Assembly (NCBI GenBank): GCA_003284565.1
Contig: QBXO01000015.1
Coordinates: forward strand, 1 to 39,535
Direction of reading: 5' to 3'
Length of the DNA stretch: 39,535 bases
From: SAR116 cluster bacterium AG-321-K23
GTDB taxonomy: Bacteria > Pseudomonadota > Alphaproteobacteria > Puniceispirillales > Marisalimonadaceae
The notes under the pieces were generated by a model, which saw only the letters and a list, made by a program, of their open reading frames with translations, was not told the DNA's origin and ran no database searches. The position numbers and the translations under genes are program-made. Shown one piece after another: positions 1-10,250 of the stretch. The stretch's first letter is position 1. Every line of letters starts with the position of its first letter.

Positions 1-730
1 CTCTAATTTCATTAACTTTTGTCTCAAAAACAGCATCTTTACCTGCCAAATCCTTAGCCTGATAATTTTTTGGGAAAGTAACTTTTACTTGTGTGGTTTT
101 TCCTTGTAAAGATCCAATTAATGCATCCTCAAAACCAGGTATAAAAGTGTTTGAACCTAACTTTAAATTATGGCCTTTAGCTTCTCCACCTTCAAATGGT
201 AAACCATCAACTTTACCTATAAAATCAATTACCAGAGTATCACCTTTTTTTGCAGGTCTATCTTTGGATATTTCTTTTGTACCAACATTTTCTTTAGCAA
301 TTTTTTCAACAGCTTCATTAATATCTTTTTCGCTTACTTCTACAATTGGTTTAGTTATATCTAATGTTGATAAATCTGGTACTTCAAAATCAGGCATTAT
401 TTCAACAAACAGTTTAGCTTTTAAATCCTTACCTTCCTCGAATGATACTATTTCTATTTTAGGCTGAGAAGATGGAGTTAATTTATTTTTTTCCATTGTT
501 TCTTTTGAAGCATTATCAACTGATTCTCTAACAACTTCACCAATAATTTGTTTCCCAAATCTATTTTTAACCACTGAAACAGGCACTTTACCTGGTCTAA
601 AACCTGGAAGGTTAGCTTCTTTGGCAATACTCTCAAGCTTTTGATCAACTAATTTTTCAATTTCTTTCTTAGTTATTATTACTTCAAATTCTCTTTTTAA
701 TCCTTCCGATAAGGTTTGCGTAACAGCCAT
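1..730 (-). CDS. tig: Trigger factor, 3' part cut by window edge
   Basis: This is a ribosome-bound chaperone and peptidyl-prolyl isomerase that receives nascent chains at the exit tunnel. Translating the minus strand from the ATG at 730 gives about 243 uninterrupted residues. The N-terminal ribosome-binding domain carries the family signature GFRPGK at residues 43-48. An FKBP-type isomerase domain follows from about residue 150 (KKGDTLVIDFIGKVDG, then FIPGFEDALIGSLQGK). The C-terminal chaperone arms lie beyond base 1, so the gene is incomplete here and not broken. An AGAGG ribosome site lies about 10 bases before the ATG. It sits downstream of tRNA-His and tRNA-Leu on the same strand and could be co-transcribed with them. 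The plus-strand frame inside it (93-467) looks like a shadow. Confidence 0.96.
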   Translation of the reverse strand, partial: MAVTQTLSEGLKREFEVIITKKEIEKLVDQKLESIAKEANLPGFRPGKVPVSVVKNRFGKQIIGEVVRESVDNASKETMEKNKLTPSSQPKIEIVSFEEGKDLKAKLFVEIMPDFEVPDLSTLDITKPIVEVSEKDINEAVEKIAKENVGTKEISKDRPAKKGDTLVIDFIGKVDGLPFEGGEAKGHNLKLGSNTFIPGFEDALIGSLQGKTTQVKVTFPKNYQAKDLAGKDAVFETKVNEIR

Positions 731-766
731 TTTGATTTTACCTCTTAAAACTTAATTTTTTATTAT

Positions 767-851
767 TGGTGCGGGCGAAGGGACTTGAACCCCCACACCT
801 TTCGATACAAGAACCTAAATCTTGCGCGTCTACCAGTTCCGCCACGCCCGC
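767..851 (-). tRNA. tRNA-Leu (anticodon TAG)
   Basis: The minus strand folds as a class II tRNA. The acceptor stem GCGGGCG pairs with CGCCCGC, the discriminator is A, and CCA is encoded at 769-767. The anticodon stem CAAGA/TCTTG holds the loop TTTAGGT, giving anticodon TAG. A variable arm precedes the T arm, which carries the GGTTCAAGTCC loop. It reads CUA and other CUN leucine codons. It lies 36 bases upstream of tig and 79 bases downstream of tRNA-His. Confidence 0.96.
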
Positions 852-930
852 ATTTTTAAATTTCAATATAATTAACAAATAGCTAACTTAGGATAGCTTA
901 AAGGTCAAGTTAGAATGATTAAAATTAGTA

Positions 931-1008
931 TGGGGCGAGTGACCGGCTTCGAACCGGCGACCTCAGGTACCACAAACCCGCGCTCTAACCAACTGAGCTA
1001 CACCCGCC
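931..1008 (-). tRNA. tRNA-His (anticodon GTG)
   Basis: The minus strand gives a full cloverleaf with anticodon loop TTGTGGT, hence GTG for histidine. The gene encodes an extra 5' G (position -1) facing the C73 discriminator, the identity element of bacterial tRNA-His, and ends in an encoded CCA (933-931). The acceptor stem GCGGGTG pairs with CACTCGC and includes one G-U pair. It is the first gene of a minus-strand group with tRNA-Leu and tig. I could not pick out a convincing promoter in the 121-base spacer to the divergent aminotransferase. Confidence 0.96.
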
Positions 1009-1129
1009 ATAATTCTTGTAATCAATATCAAAATTAAATATTTTAATAAAATCTTTTTAATAAAATGTTTATTTTAAATATATTTGTGTAAAAGTATTTA
1101 ATAAATACCAATTAATCAAGGTTTATTAA

Positions 1130-2305
1130 ATGAAAAGTAATTACAATTTAGCATCTAGAAATTATAATCTTGGGACTGAGACTGCCTTTACTGTTTTGGC
1201 GAAGGCAAATAAACTAGCTTCCGAGGGTCATAACATTATTAATCTAGGAATTGGCCAGCCAGACTTTAAAACACCTGAGCATATTGTTGAGGCAGGTATA
1301 AAAGCTCTTAAAGATGGACATCATGGATATACACAATCAACAGGTATTCCAAATCTACGAGAAGCCGTCTCAAATGATATAAAAAAAAGATACAATGAAA
1401 ATGTTTCACCTGAAAATATTATGATTGTTCCAGGAGGTAAGGTTATAATATTTTTTTCAGCAATGTTAATGGGTGAAAAAAATAAAGAAATTTTATACCC
1501 AAATCCAGGATTCCCAATTTATGAATCAGCTATTAATTACTCAGGTGCAAAATCGATCCCATATCAATTAAGAGAAGAAAAGGATTTTTCATTTTCAGCA
1601 GAAGACATACTCAATAAAATCAATACTAATACGAGTTTAATAATTATTAATAGCCCAGCAAACCCTACAGGTGGATTGGTTCCTAAAAGTGAACTAAAAA
1701 AGTTAGTTGAAGGCTTAGAAAAACACCCAGATGTTGTTTTAATGAGCGATGAGATTTATGATCAATTCTGTTTTGGTGAAAATGAATTTACATCAATGTT
1801 ACAATTTCCTGAAATTAGAGATAGGCTAATTATTTTAAATGGATGGTCTAAAACATATGCTATGACCGGATGGCGTTTAGGCTATGGAATTTTTCCACAT
1901 AAATTATATGAAATTGCAGAAAAACTTGCTGTGAACATTCACTCATGTGTTAATTCAAGCGCTCAATATGCTGCATTAGAAGCATTAAATGGCCCTCAAA
2001 ATTGTGTTTCAGAAATGAATAATCATTTTAAAAGACGTGCTCATTTAATGTATAATAAATTAAATGAGATAAAAGGATTTTCTTGCCAAAAACCAAATGG
2101 TGCTTTTTATTGCTTTCCAAATATTACCGGAACAGGAAAAAATTCTACAGAAATTCAAAATATTTTATTAGATAATTTAGGTGTGGCAACAGTTGCAGGA
2201 ACTTCTTTTGGTGAATATGGTGAAGGTTATATAAGACTATCATGTGCTAATTCAGATTCTGCTATTGAGGAAGCAATTTCAAGAATTAAAGATTTTTTAA
2301 ATTAA
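1130..2305 (+). CDS. PLP-dependent aminotransferase, class I (aspartate aminotransferase-like)
   Basis: This is a fold-type I pyridoxal-phosphate transaminase moving amino groups between an amino acid and a 2-oxo acid in the cytoplasm. At 391 residues it has normal family length. Visible landmarks are LGIGQPDF (39-46), NPTGG (178-182), SDEIY with the PLP-pyridine Asp207, and the Schiff-base lysine K241 in SKTYAMTGWRLGYG. The C-terminal carboxylate-binding Arg is in the YIRLSCA segment. An AAGG ribosome site precedes the ATG by about 9 bases. Substrate cannot be read from sequence; Asp/aromatic type I-gamma is the nearest match. It is followed by glnB-glnA, which hints at nitrogen metabolism, but the 107-base AT-rich spacer suggests glnB has its own promoter. 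Confidence 0.88.
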   Translation: MKSNYNLASRNYNLGTETAFTVLAKANKLASEGHNIINLGIGQPDFKTPEHIVEAGIKALKDGHHGYTQSTGIPNLREAVSNDIKKRYNENVSPENIMIVPGGKVIIFFSAMLMGEKNKEILYPNPGFPIYESAINYSGAKSIPYQLREEKDFSFSAEDILNKINTNTSLIIINSPANPTGGLVPKSELKKLVEGLEKHPDVVLMSDEIYDQFCFGENEFTSMLQFPEIRDRLIILNGWSKTYAMTGWRLGYGIFPHKLYEIAEKLAVNIHSCVNSSAQYAALEALNGPQNCVSEMNNHFKRRAHLMYNKLNEIKGFSCQKPNGAFYCFPNITGTGKNSTEIQNILLDNLGVATVAGTSFGEYGEGYIRLSCANSDSAIEEAISRIKDFLN

Positions 2306-2412
2306 ATTTTTGCTTAATTTTTAATCACTTTTTTTTTTATTGTGATATTTTAATAAAAATTATTTTGTTAAATTTATAATAATATATATGAATTTTTTGA
2401 GGGATGATTTAA

Positions 2413-2751
<339 letters not shown>

Positions 2752-2775
2752 CATATGAATAATGGAGTAGATAAT

Positions 2776-4185
2776 ATGTCAGACGCAAAAGAAATTATGG
2801 ATATAATTAAAGAAAAAGAAATCCAATTTGTAGATCTACGCTTTACTGATCCTAGAGGTAAAATGCAACATTTATCCCAACATGTAAGCACAATAGATGA
2901 AAAATCTCTGGCAGAAGGTTTTATGTTTGACGGATCGTCTATAGCTGGATGGAAAGCAATTAATGAGTCTGATATGAAACTTATGCCTGATTGTTCTAGA
3001 TCGATCGTTGATCCTTTTTTTTCACAACCTACACTATCAATTTTCTGTGATGTGTTAGATCCATTATCAGGCAAACCTTATGAAAGAGATCCAAGATCTA
3101 CAGCTAAGCAAGCTTTAGGATATATGAATTCAATAGGAGTTGGTGATACTGCATATTTTGGACCAGAACCTGAATTCTTTGTATTTGATGATGTCAAATT
3201 TGAAGATGAAATGAACTCATCGTTTTATAAAATTGATTCTACAGAAGGTCCTTACAATTCTGGTAGTAATTTAGAAGAAGGTAATATGGGTCACAGACCT
3301 GGAATAAAAGGTGGATATTTTCCCGTTCCACCAGTTGATTCAGCTCAAGATTTAAGAAGCGAAATGGTCCTATCACTTGTTGACATGGGTGTTGAAATGG
3401 AAAAGCATCATCATGAAGTTGCACCTTCACAACATGAATTAGGAATGAAATTTGGAACACTCATCGAAACTGCTGATAATGTTCAACTTTATAAGTATGC
3501 AGTTCAAAATGTTGCACATTCTTTTGGTCAAACAGCAACATTTATGCCCAAACCTGTAGCGGGTGATAATGGTACAGGCATGCATACCCATCAATCTATA
3601 TGGAAAAATGGTAAACCTTTATTTGCCGGTGACAATTATGCCCAATTATCTCAAACGTGTTTGCATTACATAGGTGGGATAATAAAACATGCAAAAGCTC
3701 TTAATGCATTTACTAATCCATCGACAAATTCTTACAAAAGATTGATTCCTGGATTTGAAGCACCCGTGATTTTAGCTTATTCTGCTAGAAATAGATCTGC
3801 TTCCTGCAGAATTCCTTTTACTGACAGCCCTAATGGAAAAAGGGTTGAGGTTAGATTTCCAGATGCCACCGCAAACCCATACTTAGCATTTTCAGCAATG
3901 CTAATGGCTGGGCTGGATGGTATTGAGAATAAAATAGATCCTGGTGATGCTATGGATCAAGATTTATATGAATTGCCTGCAAGTGAATTAGCAAGCATTC
4001 CCACCGTTTGTGGATCGCTCAGGGAAGCTTTAGATGCGCTAGCTAATGATATGTCTTTTTTAACGAAGGGCGATGTTTTTACGGTAGACCAAATAGAGGC
4101 TTACATTGATCTAAAAATGGAAGAAGTTGTTCAATTTGAACATTCACCTCACCCAGTAGAATTTAAGATGTACTATTCAAGCTAA
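2776..4185 (+). CDS. glnA: Glutamine synthetase type I
   Basis: It forms glutamine from glutamate, ammonia and ATP as a cytoplasmic dodecamer and is the main ammonium-assimilating enzyme. I place the start at 2776 (MSDAKE), not the in-frame ATG at 2755, because GGAG at 2764-2767 lies 8 bases before it and the product is then 469 residues, the length of E. coli GlnA. Landmarks are the DGSS loop (52-55), the GS signature [16 protein letters not shown] (about 257-272) and the adenylylation site Tyr398 in DLYELP, so GlnE-type covalent control is expected. It lies 24 bases after glnB and ends in its own terminator. Confidence 0.97.
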   Translation: MSDAKEIMDIIKEKEIQFVDLRFTDPRGKMQHLSQHVSTIDEKSLAEGFMFDGSSIAGWKAINESDMKLMPDCSRSIVDPFFSQPTLSIFCDVLDPLSGKPYERDPRSTAKQALGYMNSIGVGDTAYFGPEPEFFVFDDVKFEDEMNSSFYKIDSTEGPYNSGSNLEEGNMGHRPGIKGGYFPVPPVDSAQDLRSEMVLSLVDMGVEMEKHHHEVAPSQHELGMKFGTLIETADNVQLYKYAVQNVAHSFGQTATFMPKPVAGDNGTGMHTHQSIWKNGKPLFAGDNYAQLSQTCLHYIGGIIKHAKALNAFTNPSTNSYKRLIPGFEAPVILAYSARNRSASCRIPFTDSPNGKRVEVRFPDATANPYLAFSAMLMAGLDGIENKIDPGDAMDQDLYELPASELASIPTVCGSLREALDALANDMSFLTKGDVFTVDQIEAYIDLKMEEVVQFEHSPHPVEFKMYYSS

Positions 4186-4205
4186 ACAAATTTAAATTTC
4201 TAATC

Positions 4206-4232
4206 AAACCTAACTTCTAGTTAGGTTTTTTT
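4206..4232 (+). terminator. Rho-independent terminator after glnA
   Basis: A perfect 9-bp stem, AAACCTAAC (4206-4214) and GTTAGGTTT (4220-4228), encloses a 5-base loop and runs into a stretch of seven T (4226-4232). It starts 20 bases after the glnA stop, closing the glnB-glnA unit. It is the clearest intrinsic terminator seen in the window. Confidence 0.9.
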
Positions 4233-4309
4233 ATTTGAAAATTTCATAAAAATAGCTATATATAGTATCAGAAATTTTTTTATACACATAATAATGTAAA
4301 TTCATTTTC

Positions 4310-6268
4310 ATGACACAAAATTTATTATATAATTACAATGCTTCTGAAATTGAAATTTTGGAAGGATTAGAACCTGTACGTCATAGACCAGGAATGTATA
4401 TTGGTGGAACAGACAACAATGCTCTCCATCACCTAGTTAATGAAATAATCGACAATTCAATGGATGAGGTAGTGGCTAAGTTCGCTACAACAATTAACAT
4501 AAATCTACTTAATAATAATATCATAATAATATCAGATAATGGTAGAGGTATACCTATAGATAACCATCCAAAATTTAAAGATAAATCAGCTTTAGAAATC
4601 ATAATGACAACTCTTCATTCAGGTGGAAAATTTACAAATAAAAACTATACAACTTCAGGTGGATTACATGGAGTTGGTGCCTCTGTAGTAAATGCTCTTT
4701 CATCCTATATGAAAGTAGAAGTCACTAGAGAGGGCCATTTGTATGTTCAAGAATTTTCAAAAGGATTACCTACAACACCTCTAATAAAAAAAGAAAAAAT
4801 TAAGAAAAATAACGGAACTTCGATTACTTTCAAACCTGATATTGAAATATTTGGTGAAGGTAACACTTTCAACCCAGTAAAAATTTTTAATTTGTTAAAA
4901 AATAAGGCGTATTTATTTAAGGGAGTGCAAATAAATTGGAAATGTGATGAGACACTAATTAAAAAAGACAGTAACTTACCAAGCTCAAAACAAATTTGCT
5001 ACTTAAATGGAATATCGGACTTTATGAAACATAAAACTTCATCTAATGAACTGTTTTCCTCATCTTTTTTTCAGGGAAATGTTAAAATTGGAGATGAAAC
5101 TGTTGAATGGGTTATTAGTTGGTTAGCAGATGGTGAACAAGGTTTTACAGAAACTTTTTGTAATACTGTAAATACTCCACTTGGTGGAACACATGAAATT
5201 GGGTTAAGGCTAGCTTTGACTAAGGGTATTAGAAACTTTGCTGAATTAAAAGGATTTAAAAAAGCTAATGAAATTGCATTTGATGACTTAATGATTTCAA
5301 CTGGAACTATCTTGTCGGTTTTCATTAGAGAGCCTCAATTTCAAGGCCAGACGAAAGAAAAACTTGTGAATTCGTTTACTACGAAAATTGTTGAAACTGC
5401 AATCAAAGACAGATTTGAGACTTGGTTATCAAACTTAAAAGAAATTGGAGAGTCTCTGTTAAATCGTTCAATAAGTAACTTAGAAGAAAGAAAAAGAAAA
5501 AAGAAAGAAAAAGAAATTTCAAGAAAATCAATTTCGAAAAAAGTTCGTTTGCCTGGCAAGCTTGCTGATTGCTCCAGTAACAGCTTTGATGAAACTGAAC
5601 TTTTTATAGTTGAAGGAGATAGTGCTGGAGGTTCTGCAAAACAAGCTAGAGAAAGAACTACTCAAGCAGTTTTGCCTTTGAAAGGAAAAATTTTAAATGT
5701 TGCAAGTGCCACAAATGATAAAATGTTGCAAAATCAAGAAATTAATGACTTAAAAAAAGCGATTGGTCTAGAAAATATTAAAGCTAACGGCATTGAAAAT
5801 CTTCGATACAGTAAAATAATAATTATGACAGACGCAGATGTTGACGGAGCTCATATTGCAGCTTTATTACTAACTTTTTTTTATAAAAACTTTCCTGAAA
5901 TTATTGAAAAAGGTCATCTTTACATAGCTCAACCACCTCTATATAGAATATCATTCAATAACAAGTCATATTATGCTCTTACAGAAGAAAGTAAAAATAA
6001 AATTATAAATGAAAAATTTAATGGAAAGGGGCAAATAAGTCGGTTTAAAGGATTAGGTGAAATGCCACCATCACAATTAAAGGAAACTTCTATGTCTCCA
6101 AATACTAGAAATTTAATCAAAATAACTCTTCCAAAAAGAGATTTAAAAGAAGCTGATGATCGAAGAGCTGTCGATAATTTAGTAAATATTTTAATGGGGA
6201 AAAAACCTGAACTCAGATTTAAATATATTCAAGACAATGCTAGTAGTGTTAATGAATTTGATGTTTAA
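4310..6268 (+). CDS. parE: DNA topoisomerase IV subunit B
   Basis: This is the ATPase subunit of topoisomerase IV, which with ParC unlinks daughter chromosomes. The GHKL ATPase domain shows NEIIDNSMDE (44-53), DNGRGIP (76-82) and GGLHGVG (117-123). The TOPRIM domain shows EGDSAGG near 435-441 and DADVDGAH near 508-515 with the metal-binding aspartates. At 652 residues it lacks the extra C-terminal insert of many GyrB proteins (about 800 residues), and the N-terminus (YNASEIEILEGLEPVRHRPGMYIGGTDNNALHHL) fits alphaproteobacterial ParE, so I choose ParE over GyrB. No ribosome site is visible before the ATG. It stands alone between the glnA terminator and the helicase. Confidence 0.92.
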   Translation: MTQNLLYNYNASEIEILEGLEPVRHRPGMYIGGTDNNALHHLVNEIIDNSMDEVVAKFATTININLLNNNIIIISDNGRGIPIDNHPKFKDKSALEIIMTTLHSGGKFTNKNYTTSGGLHGVGASVVNALSSYMKVEVTREGHLYVQEFSKGLPTTPLIKKEKIKKNNGTSITFKPDIEIFGEGNTFNPVKIFNLLKNKAYLFKGVQINWKCDETLIKKDSNLPSSKQICYLNGISDFMKHKTSSNELFSSSFFQGNVKIGDETVEWVISWLADGEQGFTETFCNTVNTPLGGTHEIGLRLALTKGIRNFAELKGFKKANEIAFDDLMISTGTILSVFIREPQFQGQTKEKLVNSFTTKIVETAIKDRFETWLSNLKEIGESLLNRSISNLEERKRKKKEKEISRKSISKKVRLPGKLADCSSNSFDETELFIVEGDSAGGSAKQARERTTQAVLPLKGKILNVASATNDKMLQNQEINDLKKAIGLENIKANGIENLRYSKIIIMTDADVDGAHIAALLLTFFYKNFPEIIEKGHLYIAQPPLYRISFNNKSYYALTEESKNKIINEKFNGKGQISRFKGLGEMPPSQLKETSMSPNTRNLIKITLPKRDLKEADDRRAVDNLVNILMGKKPELRFKYIQDNASSVNEFDV

Positions 6269-6342
6269 AAAATTGAGGTATTTAAATTATTTGACTTTTT
6301 CTATAATAGAATTTAAAGCATAGCGTTTAAAAGGATATTTAC

Positions 6343-7623
6343 GTGAAATTTGAAAATCTAGGTTTATGTAAAGAAGTTTTATCTTCTATAAATGATATTG
6401 GTTACACCAAACCAACAGAAATCCAAAAAAAAGCTATACCAAATATTTTGATGGGAAGAGATATATTAGGTTGTGCTCAAACAGGAACTGGTAAGACTGG
6501 TTCATTTATTATGCCTTTAATTGAAATTTTAAATTGTGGAAATTCCAAATCTAGAATGCCAAGATCTCTGATTTTAGCTCCTACTAGAGAATTAGCGATG
6601 CAAGTATCTGAAGAATTTAATAGTATCAACAAATATCTTAAACTTCAAATGGCATTATTAATTGGTGGAGTTTCATTTACAGAACAGGATAATAAATTAT
6701 CAAAGGGAGTTGACGTGCTGATTGCAACCCCTGGAAGACTTTTAGATCATATTGAACGAGGTAAAGTTTTAATGAGAGATGTAAAATTTCTTGTTATTGA
6801 TGAAGCAGATAGAATGTTAGATATGGGTTTCATTCCAGATATAATAAAAATTAACAAATTATTACCTAAAATTAGACAAACATTGTTTTTTTCTGCAACC
6901 CTTTCACATGAAATTAGAAATATAGGTAAAGACTTATTAATCAATCCAAAAGAAATCACTATAGATAATTATTCTTCAACTCCAGAAAACATAAATAGTA
7001 TTTTTATTAAAACTAACAATAAAAATAAAATGAATGATCTAAAAATATTATTAAATATCGAGACAGTAAAAAGTGCTGTAATTTTTTGTAATAAAAAAAC
7101 TGACATTGATAAAGTTAATAATTATCTACAAAAAAATAATTTCAAAACAGTTTGTCTTCACGGAAATTTGGATCAAAATTTAAGAATTAAATCTCTTGAA
7201 AGATTTAAAAGTAAATCTGCTAATATTCTAATTGCTTCAGATGTTGCTGCAAGAGGAATTGACATTGACGGTTTAAGCCACGTTTTCAATTTTGACATAC
7301 CCAATAATCCAGAAGATTACGTCCATCGTATTGGCCGTACTGGAAGAGCAGGTAACAAAGGGAAGGCCTATACAATTTTTGATAAAAATGATGAAAAAAA
7401 TATTTTACTAATTGAAAAACTCATAAAGAAAAAGGTAAATAAAATACCTATTGATAACTTTGTTTCATCTTATAGACTTTCTGACAAAAAATTAACTAAA
7501 TTTAAGAATACTAAAAGCAAAATTAATCATAAAAACAAAATCAAATTAGATTTACTGCCTGTTGAGAATTATTTAAATTTTAAAGAAAGTGGTAAAATAC
7601 CAAGTTTCTTGAATACAAAATAA
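6343..7623 (+). CDS. DEAD-box ATP-dependent RNA helicase (RhlE-like)
   Basis: This is a superfamily 2 RNA helicase, probably acting in ribosome assembly or mRNA turnover. Its motifs appear in order: Q motif PTEIQ (24-28), Walker A AQTGTGKT (45-52), PTREL (80-84), ATPGR (128-132), DEAD (153-156), SAT (184-186), ARGID and HRIGRTGRAG (328-337). The tail after about residue 390 is lysine-rich, as in RhlE-type helicases. At 426 residues it is a compact member. The start is GTG at 6343 with AAGGA at 6331-6335 before it. Its stop codon (7621-7623) directly abuts the stop of the convergent pepN. RhlE, SrmB and DbpA cannot be separated with confidence by eye. Confidence 0.92.
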   Translation: MKFENLGLCKEVLSSINDIGYTKPTEIQKKAIPNILMGRDILGCAQTGTGKTGSFIMPLIEILNCGNSKSRMPRSLILAPTRELAMQVSEEFNSINKYLKLQMALLIGGVSFTEQDNKLSKGVDVLIATPGRLLDHIERGKVLMRDVKFLVIDEADRMLDMGFIPDIIKINKLLPKIRQTLFFSATLSHEIRNIGKDLLINPKEITIDNYSSTPENINSIFIKTNNKNKMNDLKILLNIETVKSAVIFCNKKTDIDKVNNYLQKNNFKTVCLHGNLDQNLRIKSLERFKSKSANILIASDVAARGIDIDGLSHVFNFDIPNNPEDYVHRIGRTGRAGNKGKAYTIFDKNDEKNILLIEKLIKKKVNKIPIDNFVSSYRLSDKKLTKFKNTKSKINHKNKIKLDLLPVENYLNFKESGKIPSFLNTK

Positions 7624-10239
7624 CTAAATTAATGCTTTTTCAATTATTTCTGATAAATCGTTAGAAATAAAAGGTTTATTTATATTTTTCAAAACTCTCT
7701 TAATTTTATTTTTTCTTTCATTCGTAAAGTTATTAAATCTTGTTAGAGGTAGAATTAATCTTGCCGCTACTTGTGGGTTACTTTTATCAATTATTGCTAC
7801 TTGTTCAGAAATAAATTTATATCCAGAGGAGTCATTTGAATGAAATAGTAAAATATTTTCTCTTTGAAAAGTATTTAATACAGATCTCAGTTTATTTGGA
7901 TTTTTATAATCAAAGGCTCGATGTTCTAACAAAGATTTAATAAAATTTAAACCTCCGGCTCCTATATTTAAAGTTGCCATCATTTCAAACCATTTTTCAA
8001 CTACAAGATCATTACCTTCCCATCTTTTATAAAAATCATTTAGATACTTTAAGGCTATTTTTTGATTTCCTAAACAAAGTGATTTTAATCCCATTACTGA
8101 AAGTGTCATGTTTTTACTAATTGAAATTCTTTTGGCTGTATCGATTCCAATTTTACTATCAACCAATAATAAATATTTAAGTATTTTTTCAAGCAAAGCT
8201 CTTTCATCTATACGTTGATGATCATGTATTTTATTTTTTATTAAATTAAGAACACTAATTTCAAAAACTTCCTTTAAACTTAAAGCAATTTTTTTCATAA
8301 AATCAATTTTTCTTTTATACATAGTGATTGGGTCTATAGTATCGAATAAACTTTCAAATACATTTCGAGATGGTAATTCTAATAACAAAGCCAACAATGA
8401 ATAATTAATACTTTCTTTTAAGATCAATTTTTTAAGTGTAGTTATGAAAGAGTCTAAAATATTATTATTTTCAAAACATTTTAGGTATAAATTTTGAGCT
8501 GCATCCCACTTATTAAACGAATCATTATCAAATTTTAGTATGTGAATATATTCGTCGAACTCAAAGTCTGTTTTTAAAATTACAGGAGCTGAAAAATCAC
8601 GTAAAATGGAAGGTATAATTTCTTTTTCATTACAAACAATATTAATTTTATCATTACCTTTAGATAACAAATATACATGTTCTTTTTTTAATTTAGAATT
8701 ATTAATCTTAAATTTTAAAAGAGATCCTCTTTTATTTAAAATAGAAATTTTAACTGGAATAGGTAAATTACTGATTCTATTATTGACACTTTGAAAAAAA
8801 TTTAATTCCAATCCTTTTTTATTAAATTTTCTCTTGATTCTCAGGTTAGGTGTACCAGATTGTGAATACCATCTTTCAAATATGCTTAAATTTATTTTAC
8901 TACCTTCAGCTAAAACTTGCAAAAAATCTTCACAAGTAATCGCTTTTCCATCATACTTTTTAAAGTATAAATCCATTCCTTTTCTGTAAAGCTTATTTCC
9001 AAGAAAATTATAAATCATTCTAATTACCTCAGCTCCTTTTTCATAAATTGTTGGGGTATAGAAATTGTTAATCTCTTGGTATTCATTTGGTCTTATTGGA
9101 TGACTATTTGACCCTGAATCTTCTACAAACTGAACTGATTTTAACATTGATACATCCTCTATTCTCTTTACTCCTCTATTATTAATATCAGCTGAAAATT
9201 CCTGATCTCTAAAAACAGTTAAACCTTCTTTGAGAGTTAATTGGAACCAATCTCTACAAGTTACTCTGTTTCCAGTCCAATTATGAAAGTACTCATGAGC
9301 AACTATACTTTCTATGTTTTGTATATCTTTATCAGTAGCAGTTTTTTCATCAGCAAGAATAAATTTAGAATTAAATATATTTAAACCTTTATTTTCCATT
9401 GCTCCCATATTGAAATGACTAACAGCAACTATCATGAATATGTCTAAATCGTATTCTAAACCATATTTTTCTTCATCCCACCTCATTGCTTTTTTTAAAC
9501 TTTGCATGGCATAATTTGTCAGGTGTTTATTTCCAACTTCAGTATAAATACTGATTTCAATTTCTTTTTTAGATGAAGTAAGAAATTTAGATGTGTTGAC
9601 TTCTAAATTTCCTACAACTAACGCAAATAAGTAAGAAGGCTTTGGAAATGGATCATGCCAAACTTTAAACAATCTATTACCACTTCCATTTTTATTTTCT
9701 ACAACCCCTTCTTCTATTAAGTTGCCATTAGAAAGAATAGTTTTATATTGGTCTGAAACTTCTAGTTTTACTGTAAAAAGACTTAAACAGTCAGGTCTAT
9801 CTGGAAACCAAGTAATTTTTCTAAAACCTTCAGGTTCACATTGAGTGCAAAACATATTATTACTTTGATAGATACCTTCTAATGCATTGTTTTTTGATGG
9901 AAATATTTTAACTTCAGTAATTGTTTTGATTATTTTTGAATTAGAAGGCACGCTTATTTGAATGGCTTCATCTACCTTTTTTAGTTTATCAATTTTGATA
10001 TTTTCAGGTGGATTATTATCTATGATTAATTGAAATTTTAGTGTAACTAAATTTTCGCCATTCAATTCCAAGTGACTATTAAAATCAGTCTGATATAAGT
10101 CTTTAACATTATTTTTTTTATATGTTATTTGTGACTTTACAATTGTATATTTGTCAAAAATTGAGATTTCAAGGAGTGTTTTATTAGGAATCCATAATAA
10201 TGGTTTGTAATCGATCCTTCTTTTATTGAATTTTGTCAT
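7624..10239 (-). CDS. pepN: Aminopeptidase N (M1 zinc metallopeptidase)
   Basis: It removes N-terminal residues from peptides in the cytoplasm, finishing protein turnover. The 871 residues match bacterial PepN length. The exopeptidase motif GAMEN is at 279-283. The zinc site HEYFH (His315, Glu316, His319) is followed by the third ligand Glu338 in LKEG. A long helical C-terminal region follows. It is the last gene of a minus-strand run, 11 bases after gcrA. No good ribosome site precedes the ATG, so translation may depend on gcrA upstream. The final codon abuts the helicase stop on the other strand, leaving no room for a terminator between them. Confidence 0.96.
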   Translation of the reverse strand: MTKFNKRRIDYKPLLWIPNKTLLEISIFDKYTIVKSQITYKKNNVKDLYQTDFNSHLELNGENLVTLKFQLIIDNNPPENIKIDKLKKVDEAIQISVPSNSKIIKTITEVKIFPSKNNALEGIYQSNNMFCTQCEPEGFRKITWFPDRPDCLSLFTVKLEVSDQYKTILSNGNLIEEGVVENKNGSGNRLFKVWHDPFPKPSYLFALVVGNLEVNTSKFLTSSKKEIEISIYTEVGNKHLTNYAMQSLKKAMRWDEEKYGLEYDLDIFMIVAVSHFNMGAMENKGLNIFNSKFILADEKTATDKDIQNIESIVAHEYFHNWTGNRVTCRDWFQLTLKEGLTVFRDQEFSADINNRGVKRIEDVSMLKSVQFVEDSGSNSHPIRPNEYQEINNFYTPTIYEKGAEVIRMIYNFLGNKLYRKGMDLYFKKYDGKAITCEDFLQVLAEGSKINLSIFERWYSQSGTPNLRIKRKFNKKGLELNFFQSVNNRISNLPIPVKISILNKRGSLLKFKINNSKLKKEHVYLLSKGNDKINIVCNEKEIIPSILRDFSAPVILKTDFEFDEYIHILKFDNDSFNKWDAAQNLYLKCFENNNILDSFITTLKKLILKESINYSLLALLLELPSRNVFESLFDTIDPITMYKRKIDFMKKIALSLKEVFEISVLNLIKNKIHDHQRIDERALLEKILKYLLLVDSKIGIDTAKRISISKNMTLSVMGLKSLCLGNQKIALKYLNDFYKRWEGNDLVVEKWFEMMATLNIGAGGLNFIKSLLEHRAFDYKNPNKLRSVLNTFQRENILLFHSNDSSGYKFISEQVAIIDKSNPQVAARLILPLTRFNNFTNERKNKIKRVLKNINKPFISNDLSEIIEKALI

Positions 10240-10250
10240 AACACATTTTT

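Noticed and set aside
93-467. Plus-strand open frame near the left edge
   Set aside because: It is antisense to the trigger factor coding sequence, which is clear on the minus strand.
2324-2346. Terminator between the first aminotransferase and glnB
   Set aside because: ATCAC (2324-2328) and GTGAT (2342-2346) can pair, but the 5-bp stem is short, the loop is 13 bases of mostly T, and no proper T-tail follows.
4310-6268. Gyrase subunit B instead of ParE
   Set aside because: Length of 652 residues and the N-terminal sequence fit alphaproteobacterial ParE; GyrB is usually about 800 residues with a large C-terminal insert.
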